DNA from: Flexilinea flocculi
GTDB taxonomy: Bacteria > Chloroflexota > Anaerolineae > Anaerolineales > Anaerolineaceae
Assembly: GCF_001192795.1 (NCBI RefSeq)
Contig: NZ_DF968179.1
Location: forward strand, 270,311-334,310
Length of the DNA: 64,000 bases
Direction: 5' to 3'
Below, one piece after another: positions 1-7,463 of the stretch. A model generated the notes under the pieces. It was not told the DNA's origin, did not search any database, and was given only the letters and a program-made list of their open reading frames with translations. Position numbers and translations under genes: made by a program. Position 1 is the stretch's first letter; each line of letters starts with the position of its first letter.

Positions 1-481
1 ATGCGGGCTTTCCCTTTTCGGGATCGGCATCCATTTCCAGCACGGACATGCCCAACACCGGTGAAGCAGCATAGGACTGAGACAATCCGCGGAAAGCGGT
101 GTGCCATTCACGCGTGGGTACGCGGCGTTTCATGCCGGTCATGATGGAAAATTTATGACCCAGCATGGCTGCCACATGCAGCGTGGATTCTTCAATGCCG
201 ATAACCGGAATTTTGGAGATTTCTTTTGCCGCGTCCAGTCCGGGATCGGAGAAACAGGCAATGATAATGGCATCAAAACCGTCTTCATTGGCTTTTTTGA
301 CCAGATCCATGATGTGATATGCGGCAAGCGTTTCATCATAGGCCGATTCAATCGAGACTGGCCCGTGTTCCGGACAGATCACCGTCAATTCGCAGTCTTG
401 CCGGCGGATCTTATTCAGTGTTTCGCGCAAGTGATTGGTCACACTTGTCGAAGAATTGGGGTTAATCACACAAATACGCAT
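1..481 (-). CDS. Asp/Glu/hydantoin racemase family protein (C-terminus cut by window edge)
   Basis: The frame reads from ATG at 481 down to base 1 without a stop, so 160 N-terminal residues are visible. It begins MRICVINPNSSTSVTN, the usual start of the Asp/Glu/hydantoin racemase fold. The first catalytic Cys lies in IIACFSDPGL (around residue 85), which matches the hydantoin racemase version of the motif. The second catalytic Cys should lie beyond the edge. The family racemises 5-substituted hydantoins or acidic amino acids without a cofactor, in the cytoplasm. The start is 3 nt after the iorB stop, so it is the third gene of the iorA-iorB operon. The link to aromatic amino-acid or 2-oxoacid breakdown is inference; the substrate cannot be told from the sequence. 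Confidence 0.85.
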   Translation of the reverse strand, partial: MRICVINPNSSTSVTNHLRETLNKIRRQDCELTVICPEHGPVSIESAYDETLAAYHIMDLVKKANEDGFDAIIIACFSDPGLDAAKEISKIPVIGIEESTLHVAAMLGHKFSIMTGMKRRVPTREWHTAFRGLSQSYAASPVLGMSVLEMDADPEKGKPA

Positions 482-484
482 TAT

Positions 485-1081
485 CTATTTTCCTTTCATC
501 CAATTGCGGCCTTCACGGAATGCCTGGATATTGAGTTCGGTGAACTTTTTCGGAACGCGTTCTTCCAGTACTTTTTCCCAGACTGCTGCCTCGATATCAA
601 ATAACGAGGATAACGCACCCAGCAGCACAATATTCAGAACCTTGGAATTGCCGATGCCCAGTGCCAGATCAACTGCCGGGATCTTGTAGATGGCTTTCGC
701 CGTGCGGTTCAGAGAAGTCTCAATGACTTCATCGGACGGGTATTCTGCCAGACCGCTGGAGACCAGCACCGGATAGATCTTCTGCTGATTGACCAGAATG
801 GTTCCGCTTGATTTGACCTGTCCCAGATGACGCAGCGCTTCCAATTGTTCAAAAGCGACGAGATAATCCACGCGGCCTTCCGGTACGATCGGTGAATAGA
901 CTGTTTCTCCCCAGCGCACATGCCCCAGCACGGCGCCGCCGCGTACGGACAAACCCAGCAGATCCGACTTTTTGACATCATATCCGGCTGCCAAACCGAC
1001 CGCAGCCATAATTTCACTTGCCAGGACAGTTCCCTGTCCGCCTACTCCGGTAATTAAGAAGTTGATTGTTTCCATTTTCAT
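485..1081 (-). CDS. iorB: Indolepyruvate ferredoxin oxidoreductase, beta subunit
   Basis: This is a 198-residue protein of the gamma/beta-type pyruvate-ferredoxin oxidoreductase domain. It opens with INFLITGVGGQGTVLASEI, the G-x-G-G-Q-G motif of IorB. Downstream are VRGGAVLGHVRWG and a typical length of about 190-200 residues. With IorA it oxidatively decarboxylates aryl pyruvates (from Trp, Phe, Tyr) to aryl-acyl-CoA and passes electrons to ferredoxin. An upstream in-frame ATG at 1165 would overlap iorA. I place the start at 1081 (or ATG 1075, which sits at a better distance from the AAAGGA box). It lies 14 nt after the iorA stop and 3 nt before the racemase gene. Confidence 0.93.
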   Translation of the reverse strand: MKMETINFLITGVGGQGTVLASEIMAAVGLAAGYDVKKSDLLGLSVRGGAVLGHVRWGETVYSPIVPEGRVDYLVAFEQLEALRHLGQVKSSGTILVNQQKIYPVLVSSGLAEYPSDEVIETSLNRTAKAIYKIPAVDLALGIGNSKVLNIVLLGALSSLFDIEAAVWEKVLEERVPKKFTELNIQAFREGRNWMKGK

Positions 1082-1095
1082 CCGTCCTTTTCCGT

Positions 1096-2883
1096 TCATG
1101 CAGCCTGGGTTGATACAATTGCTTTGCGTGGACATACCTGCGCGCAAATTGTACAGCCGACACACAGCACCGGATCGATCGACGACTTCTTCCTTCCGGT
1201 CTTCTCATCCACAATCTCCGACCTGGCAATGGCAGAGCATCCCAGTTTGAAACAGGTGCCGCATCCGTTGCAGTCTTGTGTCACCGTAAAAGCCGGTTTT
1301 GTGTTTTTCCCGACAAAGAAGCACGGACCTTCGACAATAATGAAGGACAGACCCTCATGATTCAGCCCTTCTTTGATGGCTGCATCAACCGATTTGACAT
1401 CAAACGCGTTCGCTTTGAGCACATGTTCGACACCGATCGCCCGTACCAGCTTCTCAATATCAACGCGCTTGCCTTTCCCTTCCAGTGTGTTCTCGGTGCC
1501 CGGATGGTCCTGATGGCCGGTCATGGCGGTGGTGGAATTGTCCAATACCATCAGCGTCACATTGCTGCCGTTGTGCACCATATTCAACAGCGGCGTCACA
1601 CCGTTATGGAAGAAAGTTGAATCGCCCACGATACCGATGATCTTCTGCCCCGTTTTTTCGATGCCGCCGATTTCAAATCCGTGCGCCACACCGAAACCAG
1701 CCCCCATGGAACCCATAAAATCGGTCGCATGAAAAGGCGCCAATGCGCCCAGGTTATAACAGCCGATATCGCTGACGATGATCAGGTCTTTGATTTTTGC
1801 CAGATTGAAGAACGTGCTGCGATGCGGACAGCCCGGACATAAGACGGGGGATCGTCCTGGAAGTCCCTGCGGTGTCAGAGCACGCTGTTCGGCGACTTTT
1901 TCCCAGGGGATGATACCGGCCTTGGCACAGGCTTTCTCAATGTCTCCGGTCAGCAATTCGCCATATCGCGGGAAGATGTCTTTGCCGATGCAATCAATGC
2001 CCATGGCTTTGACTTGCTGCTCAATAAAGGGATCCAATTCTTCGATGACCATCACCTTTTCAACACCTGCAGCCAGTTCACGGATCAGCCCTTCCGGCAG
2101 CGGATACGTCATGCCCAGTTTCAAAAAGGTTGCATCCGGGAAGATCTCTCTGGCATAGTGATAGACCGGTCCGGAGGCAATGATGCCCAGTTTCCGATCT
2201 CCCCACTCCAGGCGGTTGATCGCGATCTTGTTGGAGGTCTCGACCAGTTTGATCAGCCGTTCTTCGATCATGGGGCGTTTCTTCTGAGCAAACATTGCCG
2301 AACAGACATATTTTTCCTGATTTCGAACCCATTTCTCAGGAATCTTTTCATCATCCCAATTCCGTTCACCCAGTTCCACCGGAGAAGCGGAATGAGCAAC
2401 CCGCATACAAGTTCGATACAAAACCGGAACATCCCATTCTTCGGACATCTCCATCGCGATTTTGACAAAGTCTTTCGCTTCCTGACTGTCAGCCGGTTCG
2501 AGCATCGGCATCTTGGCGAATGGCGCATAATGACGGTTGTCCTGTTCATTTTGTGAACTGAACATGCCCGGATCATCTGCGACAATAATCATCAATCCGG
2601 CTCGCATTCCGGTGTAGACTGCGAAGAAAAAGGCATCCGCAGCGACATTCATGCCAACCTGTTTCATCGTTGTAATCGCCCGCCGTCCGGCATAGGCTGC
2701 CCCGATTGCTGCTTCTGTGGCCGTCTTTTCATTCGTTGACCACTCCGCGTAGATTTCTTTATATTGGACAATGTTCTCCAGTATTTCCGAACTGGGTGTA
2801 CCCGGATATCCGGTTGCTGCTTTCACTCCGGCTTCATAAGCCCCGCGTGCAAGCGCTTCATTGCCCGTCATCAATTTCTTCAT
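1096..2883 (-). CDS. iorA: Indolepyruvate ferredoxin oxidoreductase, alpha subunit
   Basis: At 595 residues this is the usual length for IorA. The N-terminal half holds the pyrimidine-binding region (AYEAGVKAATGYPGTPSSEI, early Glu in EKTATEAAIG). The thiamine diphosphate motif starts at GDSTFFHNG and ends near LDNSTTAMTGHQDHPG (about residues 415-450). Two C-terminal [4Fe-4S] ferredoxin motifs follow: CNGCGTCFKLGC and CVGCTICAQVCP. It forms the catalytic subunit with IorB, using oxygen-sensitive clusters, which fits an anaerobic amino-acid fermenter. AGGAG stands 5 nt before the ATG at 2883. It is the first gene of the iorA-iorB-racemase operon; its promoter must lie within 2884-3200 on the minus strand. 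Confidence 0.97.
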   Translation of the reverse strand: MKKLMTGNEALARGAYEAGVKAATGYPGTPSSEILENIVQYKEIYAEWSTNEKTATEAAIGAAYAGRRAITTMKQVGMNVAADAFFFAVYTGMRAGLMIIVADDPGMFSSQNEQDNRHYAPFAKMPMLEPADSQEAKDFVKIAMEMSEEWDVPVLYRTCMRVAHSASPVELGERNWDDEKIPEKWVRNQEKYVCSAMFAQKKRPMIEERLIKLVETSNKIAINRLEWGDRKLGIIASGPVYHYAREIFPDATFLKLGMTYPLPEGLIRELAAGVEKVMVIEELDPFIEQQVKAMGIDCIGKDIFPRYGELLTGDIEKACAKAGIIPWEKVAEQRALTPQGLPGRSPVLCPGCPHRSTFFNLAKIKDLIIVSDIGCYNLGALAPFHATDFMGSMGAGFGVAHGFEIGGIEKTGQKIIGIVGDSTFFHNGVTPLLNMVHNGSNVTLMVLDNSTTAMTGHQDHPGTENTLEGKGKRVDIEKLVRAIGVEHVLKANAFDVKSVDAAIKEGLNHEGLSFIIVEGPCFFVGKNTKPAFTVTQDCNGCGTCFKLGCSAIARSEIVDEKTGRKKSSIDPVLCVGCTICAQVCPRKAIVSTQAA

Positions 2884-3264
2884 AGAATCTCCTTTTTTTT
2901 ATTTATTCCTGAAAAATGAACCAATAAATTCAAAATACAAATAGACCCTCTGACCAGGTGAAAATTAAATATATATCACATCGCAAACCGCAGTTTGCCG
3001 GTTCAGAAAGGTAATTATTGTTTTAAACGAATTCTGATAATTTGAACGGTGGGGAGACTATTGGATTGTAAAGTATTGAACAGTAAAAGATCAGAGAATC
3101 GGGATTCCCCTTTTTCTCTCAGAGCAACGTCACTGACGGTCTGTATATTTTTTACTGTCATTTTCCCTATAAACCTTTAATAAAACCAGTTTAGTTTACA
3201 TATTTATTGAATGAATGTCAAGGTTTGCACATAGCAACCAGACTTGGAAACGCTGGAAAGATGA
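2884..3264. other. Intergenic region upstream of iorA
   Basis: AT-rich spacer between the divergent iorA and GNAT genes. It holds the unassigned iorA promoter. An 8-bp inverted repeat ACAGTAAA/TTTACTGT sits at 3080 and 3151, about 60 bp apart. I see no coding potential. The right part may be the worn left flank of the hairpin element at 3265. Confidence 0.4.
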
Positions 3265-3315
3265 TTTGTAATTGTGTTGTTTTTACATGGAGTGTAAAAA
3301 CAACACAATTACAAA
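3265..3315. repeat. Long perfect hairpin, degenerate member of the palindromic element family
   Basis: The arms 3265-3287 and 3293-3315 are perfectly complementary over 23 bp around a 5-nt loop (TGGAG). The arm contains TTGTTTTTACA next to the loop, as in the family's TTTT-CGC loop border. The outer flanks are too worn to show the usual CAGYAATTCGAAATA ends. It is followed by a T- and C-rich stretch, as in the plus-orientation copies. Confidence 0.7.
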
Positions 3316-3382
3316 CTTTCTCTCTTTTTTTCTATTATCTTCTTAACTTTTCGAATAATTATCCATAGATTATCAGCTTTAC

Positions 3383-3499
3383 CAGTAATTTGATTTATGA
3401 AAAGAAATCATTGTTGTACTGATAGCTTCGCGCGAAACCATAAGTACAACAAATTTTCTTGATTGATTCAAAAAGATAAATCCAGATTTCGAATTGCTG
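3383..3499 (+). repeat. Palindromic intergenic element, full copy
   Basis: A 117-bp copy starting CAGTAATTTGATTTA and ending GATTTCGAATTGCTG, which are imperfect inverted ends. The central stem TTGTTGTACT/AGTACAACAA (10 bp, 3411-3420 and 3442-3451) encloses a CGCG-containing loop. The right arm carries the family sequence GATTGATTCAAAAAG. It ends about 70 bp before the GNAT start. Confidence 0.85.
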
Positions 3500-3571
3500 C
3501 AACTTTACATTGTTTCTGCATAATGATATGATGTTCGACAATTACTAACAATATGACAGGAATAATATTTC

Positions 3572-4447
3572 ATGGAGATTAAACTCAGATTAGAAAGTGA
3601 AAAAGATCATAACGTTACAGAAAATGTTATCCGCGAATCATTTTGGAATCATGACCAGCCTGGTTGCGAGGAACATTTCATTTTGCATCAACTGCGACTG
3701 ACAGCATCTTTTATTCCAGACCTTTCCTGGGTTGCAGAAATAGGGGACCAAATTGTCGGAAGTATTGTATATAGCAAGGGAGAAGTGATCAATTACAATT
3801 CTGAAAAATTTGAAATCATCTTTCTCGGACCAATGGGTGTATTACCAGAATGGCGAAATCATGGGATTGAAGAAAAACTGATTGATCATACGCTGAAGTT
3901 GGCAGAGGAGCTGGGATTCAGCGTTGTTGCTACGTTTGGAGATTTAGAATTTTTCAGTCGTTTCGGATTTGTAAATTCCAATCAATATCGAATTAGAGCA
4001 ATCGATTACAAGAATTCCCATCCTTTATTGATCAAGGGATTTTTCCCAGATAAACTGGAAAAAATCAGCGGAAGACTCACCTTGAATCCGGTTTTTAATG
4101 TCGATCAACCTGCATTGGCTGAATTTGATGCAAATTTCCCACATAAAGAAAAAAAAGTAACACACCAATTGGATGAAATCTCGATGCATCATCAGGAGAT
4201 CAAGTGGAAGCGTTATAACCGGATTGGCGGTTTTTTTATGGGAGCTTTAATTGCATTAATTTTATTCGGAATTCCTGAGTCCTGGCTTGATGATGGATTG
4301 CGATTGACGATTATGCTGGTCGTGGTTCTTTTTGTCCCGCGATTTCTTGAAAAACGTCTGAAAAGGGATTTACGTCTTGGCAGGTATTGGATGGCTGGAA
4401 CGTTGGCTGCCGGTATCCTTTTCTATATACTTCTTCACTTTATCTGA
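3572..4447 (+). CDS. GNAT N-acetyltransferase with C-terminal membrane domain
   Basis: This protein has 291 residues. Residues 1-165 are a GNAT fold of the YhbS type: WVAEIGDQIVGSIVYS, then LGPMGVLPEWRNHGIEEKLI (acetyl-CoA loop, here R-x-x-G-I rather than the usual Q/R-x-x-G-x-G/A), then FFSRFGF. A linker and about 80 C-terminal residues follow, with three hydrophobic stretches (IGGFFMGALIALILFGI, LTIMLVVVLFVPRFL, WMAGTLAAGILFYILLHFI), so the enzyme is probably membrane-tethered. YhbS proteins are usually about 165 residues and soluble, so the fusion is unusual. Substrate unknown. It is a single gene flanked on both sides by palindromic elements. Confidence 0.8.
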   Translation: MEIKLRLESEKDHNVTENVIRESFWNHDQPGCEEHFILHQLRLTASFIPDLSWVAEIGDQIVGSIVYSKGEVINYNSEKFEIIFLGPMGVLPEWRNHGIEEKLIDHTLKLAEELGFSVVATFGDLEFFSRFGFVNSNQYRIRAIDYKNSHPLLIKGFFPDKLEKISGRLTLNPVFNVDQPALAEFDANFPHKEKKVTHQLDEISMHHQEIKWKRYNRIGGFFMGALIALILFGIPESWLDDGLRLTIMLVVVLFVPRFLEKRLKRDLRLGRYWMAGTLAAGILFYILLHFI

Positions 4448-4579
4448 AAAATCGAAAAATCAGTCCTGATTTCTTATTATTTAAGAATCATTCAGAAAAA
4501 AATGAATGAACGAGGTGATTAATCAGCAGTATTCATTTTGTGATTACCTGTAAAATAATTTGATTTTTTCCCTTATACA

Positions 4580-4707
4580 TCAACAACGATAATACGAATT
4601 TTGAAAAACTCTTTGGAAAAGAAAGGAAATTTGTTATTCTTTAATATTTACGCTCTGCGTAAAAACTACAGAATAACCAGTAATTCTTCCTGTATTTCGA
4701 ACTGCTG
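4580..4707 (-). repeat. Palindromic intergenic element, full copy
   Basis: The copy runs from ACAACGATAATACGAATTTT to TATTTCGAACTGCTG. The stem TTGTTATTCT/AGAATAAC at 4631-4640 and 4670-4677 flanks TTTACGCTCTGCGTAAA, the conserved loop border of the family. The rest of the 4448-4765 spacer shows nothing else except the promoter of the next gene. Confidence 0.75.
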
Positions 4708-4734
4708 TTATAAAAGTGATTCCTGATAAAAAGG

Positions 4735-4740
4735 TATAAT
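4735..4740 (+). promoter_or_regulatory. Predicted -10 box of the solute-binding protein gene
   Basis: A perfect TATAAT lies 25 nt before the ATG at 4766, with AAGGAG 4 nt before that start. No convincing -35 box is visible at 16-18 nt, because the palindromic element ends there. Confidence 0.5.
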
Positions 4741-4765
4741 CAAAAAAGATTGTCTAAGGAGTAAT

Positions 4766-6805
4766 ATGGGGAAAATATCGATTCGAAAAATCCTGTGGCT
4801 GTGTTTTTTTATCTGTGTAATTTCGGCTTGCAATATACCTTTATCGAGTACAGGCACAGAGAATCCGAAAAGTTCAACCAGTATTGAAACAATATTAACG
4901 GAAATGGCGATGAAGACGATGGAAGCTGCTCATAGTGGAACGAACGAAACCACTGGAAAAACGCCAGAACCGGAACCGAGTCAGGTTCATACGGTTGATC
5001 CTTCAAAAGTTCTGAACGTTTGCCTGGGAAAAGAACCCGAAAGCCTGTTTTTCTACAATTCTTCATCCAGATCCATGTGGTCAGTGCTTGAAAGCATCTA
5101 TGATGGACCTTTTGATGTGATGAATGGAGAGAGTTACCCGAGAATTTTTGAAGATATCCAAATTGAAAAAGAAGCAGTATCAGTTTCTGAAGGATCTCTG
5201 ATCACCAATGCAAGGGGTGAATTGGACTCTCTGAAAAAAGGAGTTGAGATGATTCCTGCTGAAGGCATTGGACTTTGCGGAGCCGATCAATGTGTTTTCA
5301 CATGGGATGGAGCAACTCCAGTTACCATGATCCAGACGACAATCATTTTTACAATCAAAGCCGGGATCAAGTGGTCAGATGGCGAATCACTAACCAGTAA
5401 TGATTCTGTTTTTTCCTGGAAAGTGGATGCTGACAAGAATGTGAAAACATCTAAAAAGTTTCAAAAATTAACTGAATCTTATACTGCTTTGGACGACCTT
5501 CGGATCGAATGGAAAGGTGTACCGGGGTTTATCCCGCAAAAGAGTTCTGACGTTTTTTGGATTCCGCTGCCAGAACATTTGTTGTCTGGAAAGGCAGTTG
5601 CCGACATTTTAAAAGACCCTGAGGTCAATACATCTCCGATCGGTTGGGGAGCTTATAAAATTCATAAATGGATTCCCGGCGATAGGATTACTGCGATTCG
5701 AAATGAATACTACAATAATTTTTCTGAAACAGAGCCATTTTTTGATCAAATCGTCTTTCGATTCTTAGGATCAGCCGGAGATAATAATCTTGCGGCTTTG
5801 GAAAGCGACAGTTGTGACATAATCGACACAACCGTTGAGCTTCGTAAGGATCTGGAACCAATTTTGGAAGATGTTCGTGATGGAAAGATGGCAGTTTATG
5901 TCGCACCTCAATCCTCATGGGAACAAATCACCTTTAATTTACAACCTGCTGCAGCGGATCAGATCCGTTTCTTCTCTGACATAAATGTCCGCACAGCGAT
6001 TGCCAAATGCATTGACCGGAACCAATTGATTCGGAAGGTTTTCTATGGTCAAACTGAAGTTCCATACGGTTTTTATCCGGGGGGACATGCGCTGTATGTT
6101 CCGGATGCTTCGGCATTATCCTATGATCGGGAAGGAGCTGACAGTTTACTGACAGCTGCAGGATGGGTCGACCATGATCAAAATCCAGAAACACCGAGAA
6201 TCGCGCAGGGAATTGAAGGAATTCCGGATGGAACAGAAATGATTTTGCGATTCGAGACTTCCAATTCAACACTCCGCCTTCAAATTGCGGAAAATATTTC
6301 AGAATCATTACAGACTTGCGGAATTGGTGTGTCATCGAATACGAATACTTTGGATCAGTTTTATGCTCAGGGACCGGATGGACCTCTTTTCGGAAGAAAA
6401 TTTGATATTGCGATGTTTGGTTGGTCTGGAGCAGACCAATTCCCTTGTTCGATTTATTTGAGCAACCAAATTCCGACTGATGAGAATTTTTGGATTGGTA
6501 CCAACGTGGGCGGTTATCAATCGAGTGAATACGATCGTCTATGCGGAGCAGCAAGAATGAGTAATCTTTTCTCGCCGGGAAAAAACGATGATCAATGGGC
6601 TGTTCAGAAAGTTTATGCCGCTGATCTTCCGGTAATTCCGCTGTATTTTGATTTTTCTATTGCCGTATCGGATGTTAATATCTGCGGGATACGCAATGAA
6701 TCTGGTTCAAGAAGTCTTTTATGGAATCTTGAAACGCTATCATCTTCAGAAGATTCCTGCGCAGTTTCACAATGGAATAATATCTATGCGGATAATCCGC
6801 AATGA
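4766..6805 (+). CDS. ABC transporter solute-binding lipoprotein, peptide-type (SBP family 5)
   Basis: This protein has 679 residues. It has a lipoprotein signal (IRKILWLCFFICVISAC, lipobox Cys near residue 22), then a Ser/Thr-rich linker to about residue 75. The mature domain resembles OppA/DppA family 5: VLNVCLGKEPESLF, ITAIRNEYY in the middle lobe, and INVRTAIAKCIDRNQLI, the usual family signature of a substrate-binding lobe helix. It binds oligopeptides or similar solutes at the outer face. No permease or ATPase gene is next to it, so it is an orphan that must use a transporter encoded elsewhere or act as a sensor. It is flanked by palindromic elements on both sides. Confidence 0.87.
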   Translation: MGKISIRKILWLCFFICVISACNIPLSSTGTENPKSSTSIETILTEMAMKTMEAAHSGTNETTGKTPEPEPSQVHTVDPSKVLNVCLGKEPESLFFYNSSSRSMWSVLESIYDGPFDVMNGESYPRIFEDIQIEKEAVSVSEGSLITNARGELDSLKKGVEMIPAEGIGLCGADQCVFTWDGATPVTMIQTTIIFTIKAGIKWSDGESLTSNDSVFSWKVDADKNVKTSKKFQKLTESYTALDDLRIEWKGVPGFIPQKSSDVFWIPLPEHLLSGKAVADILKDPEVNTSPIGWGAYKIHKWIPGDRITAIRNEYYNNFSETEPFFDQIVFRFLGSAGDNNLAALESDSCDIIDTTVELRKDLEPILEDVRDGKMAVYVAPQSSWEQITFNLQPAAADQIRFFSDINVRTAIAKCIDRNQLIRKVFYGQTEVPYGFYPGGHALYVPDASALSYDREGADSLLTAAGWVDHDQNPETPRIAQGIEGIPDGTEMILRFETSNSTLRLQIAENISESLQTCGIGVSSNTNTLDQFYAQGPDGPLFGRKFDIAMFGWSGADQFPCSIYLSNQIPTDENFWIGTNVGGYQSSEYDRLCGAARMSNLFSPGKNDDQWAVQKVYAADLPVIPLYFDFSIAVSDVNICGIRNESGSRSLLWNLETLSSSEDSCAVSQWNNIYADNPQ

Positions 6806-6835
6806 TGATACGATCGGATGAGCTCTGATTGAAAA

Positions 6836-6960
6836 CTGCAAATCGAAATATGAAAAATATTATTTTTATTGTTCTTATAGTTTTTCACTTCGAGTAAAAC
6901 TATAAGAACAATAAATTTTCTTTCTTTATTCAAAAAGTCAATCCAAATTTCAAATTGCTG
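6836..6960 (+). repeat. Palindromic intergenic element, full copy with 20-bp perfect stem
   Basis: The left end is CTGCAAATCGAAATATG and the right end ATTTCAAATTGCTG. The arms 6865-6884 and 6896-6915 are exactly complementary (20 bp) around CACTTCGAGT. The right arm shows the family core TTTCTTTATTCAAAAAGTCA. The remainder of the 6806-7135 spacer holds only the pspC leader. Confidence 0.9.
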
Positions 6961-7135
6961 GATAGAAAAACGATTGTTCGATGATTGACAGAATGATCCT
7001 GCATTTGCACAATGGAGCGATTGAGAATATCCTGGAGCCGGTTTAAGATTTGCATTGTAATCAGGTAAAATGAAAAAGACATGAAACGAAATAATCGCTT
7101 TTCCGTATACTTATGTAGGATACAGAGGAGTAAAT

Positions 7136-7363
7136 ATGAAAAAGAAACTATATCGTAGTGTAAAAAATCGAGTCGTTGCAGGTGTTTGCGGCGGTTTAGG
7201 AGATTTTTTTGAAATTGATGCCAACCTGATTCGAATTGGTGTCATTATCCTGAGTGTTGCGTCTGCTTTTATTCCGATTCTAATTGTTTATGTTGCTTGT
7301 GCATTATTAATCCCGTTGGAACCGGAAAAACCTGGCGACATGACGATAGATATCAAAGAATAA
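7136..7363 (+). CDS. PspC domain membrane protein
   Basis: A 75-residue protein matching a single PspC domain: KKLYRSVKNRVVAGVCGGLG, then FFEIDANLIRIG and a transmembrane segment (VIILSVASAFIPILIVYVA). Stand-alone PspC proteins of this size are common in Gram-positive-like bacteria and are thought to act in envelope stress or as anti-sigma-like membrane partners. The exact role here is unknown. AGAGGAG lies 6 nt before the ATG. The gene is monocistronic, with a terminator hairpin about 40 nt past the stop. Confidence 0.9.
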   Translation: MKKKLYRSVKNRVVAGVCGGLGDFFEIDANLIRIGVIILSVASAFIPILIVYVACALLIPLEPEKPGDMTIDIKE

Positions 7364-7400
7364 GGCCAAATCTTACTGCAATGTAAATAATACTTAATCA

Positions 7401-7430
7401 AACAATCCCGCTTTTTGAAGCGGGATTGTT
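7401..7430. terminator. Bidirectional terminator between pspC and gdhA
   Basis: AACAATCCCGCTT pairs with AAGCGGGATTGTT around TTTG. The two genes converge on it, so it can end both transcripts. The T-runs on either side are weak. Confidence 0.75.
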
Positions 7431-7463
7431 GTTGGAAAAACAATTGAAATTCAGTAACGGAAC

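Noticed and set aside
101-604. Plus-strand open frame of 167 codons
   Set aside because: It is the antisense shadow of the racemase and the iorB end; the minus-strand translations have clear family motifs.
3080-3158. ACAGTAAA...TTTACTGT inverted repeat as an iorA operator
   Set aside because: Only 8 bp with a spacing of over 60 bp in AT-rich DNA; chance is a sufficient explanation.
4456-4472. AAATCAG-TC-CTGATTT as a terminator of the GNAT gene
   Set aside because: Loop of only two bases, short stem and no proper T-tract.
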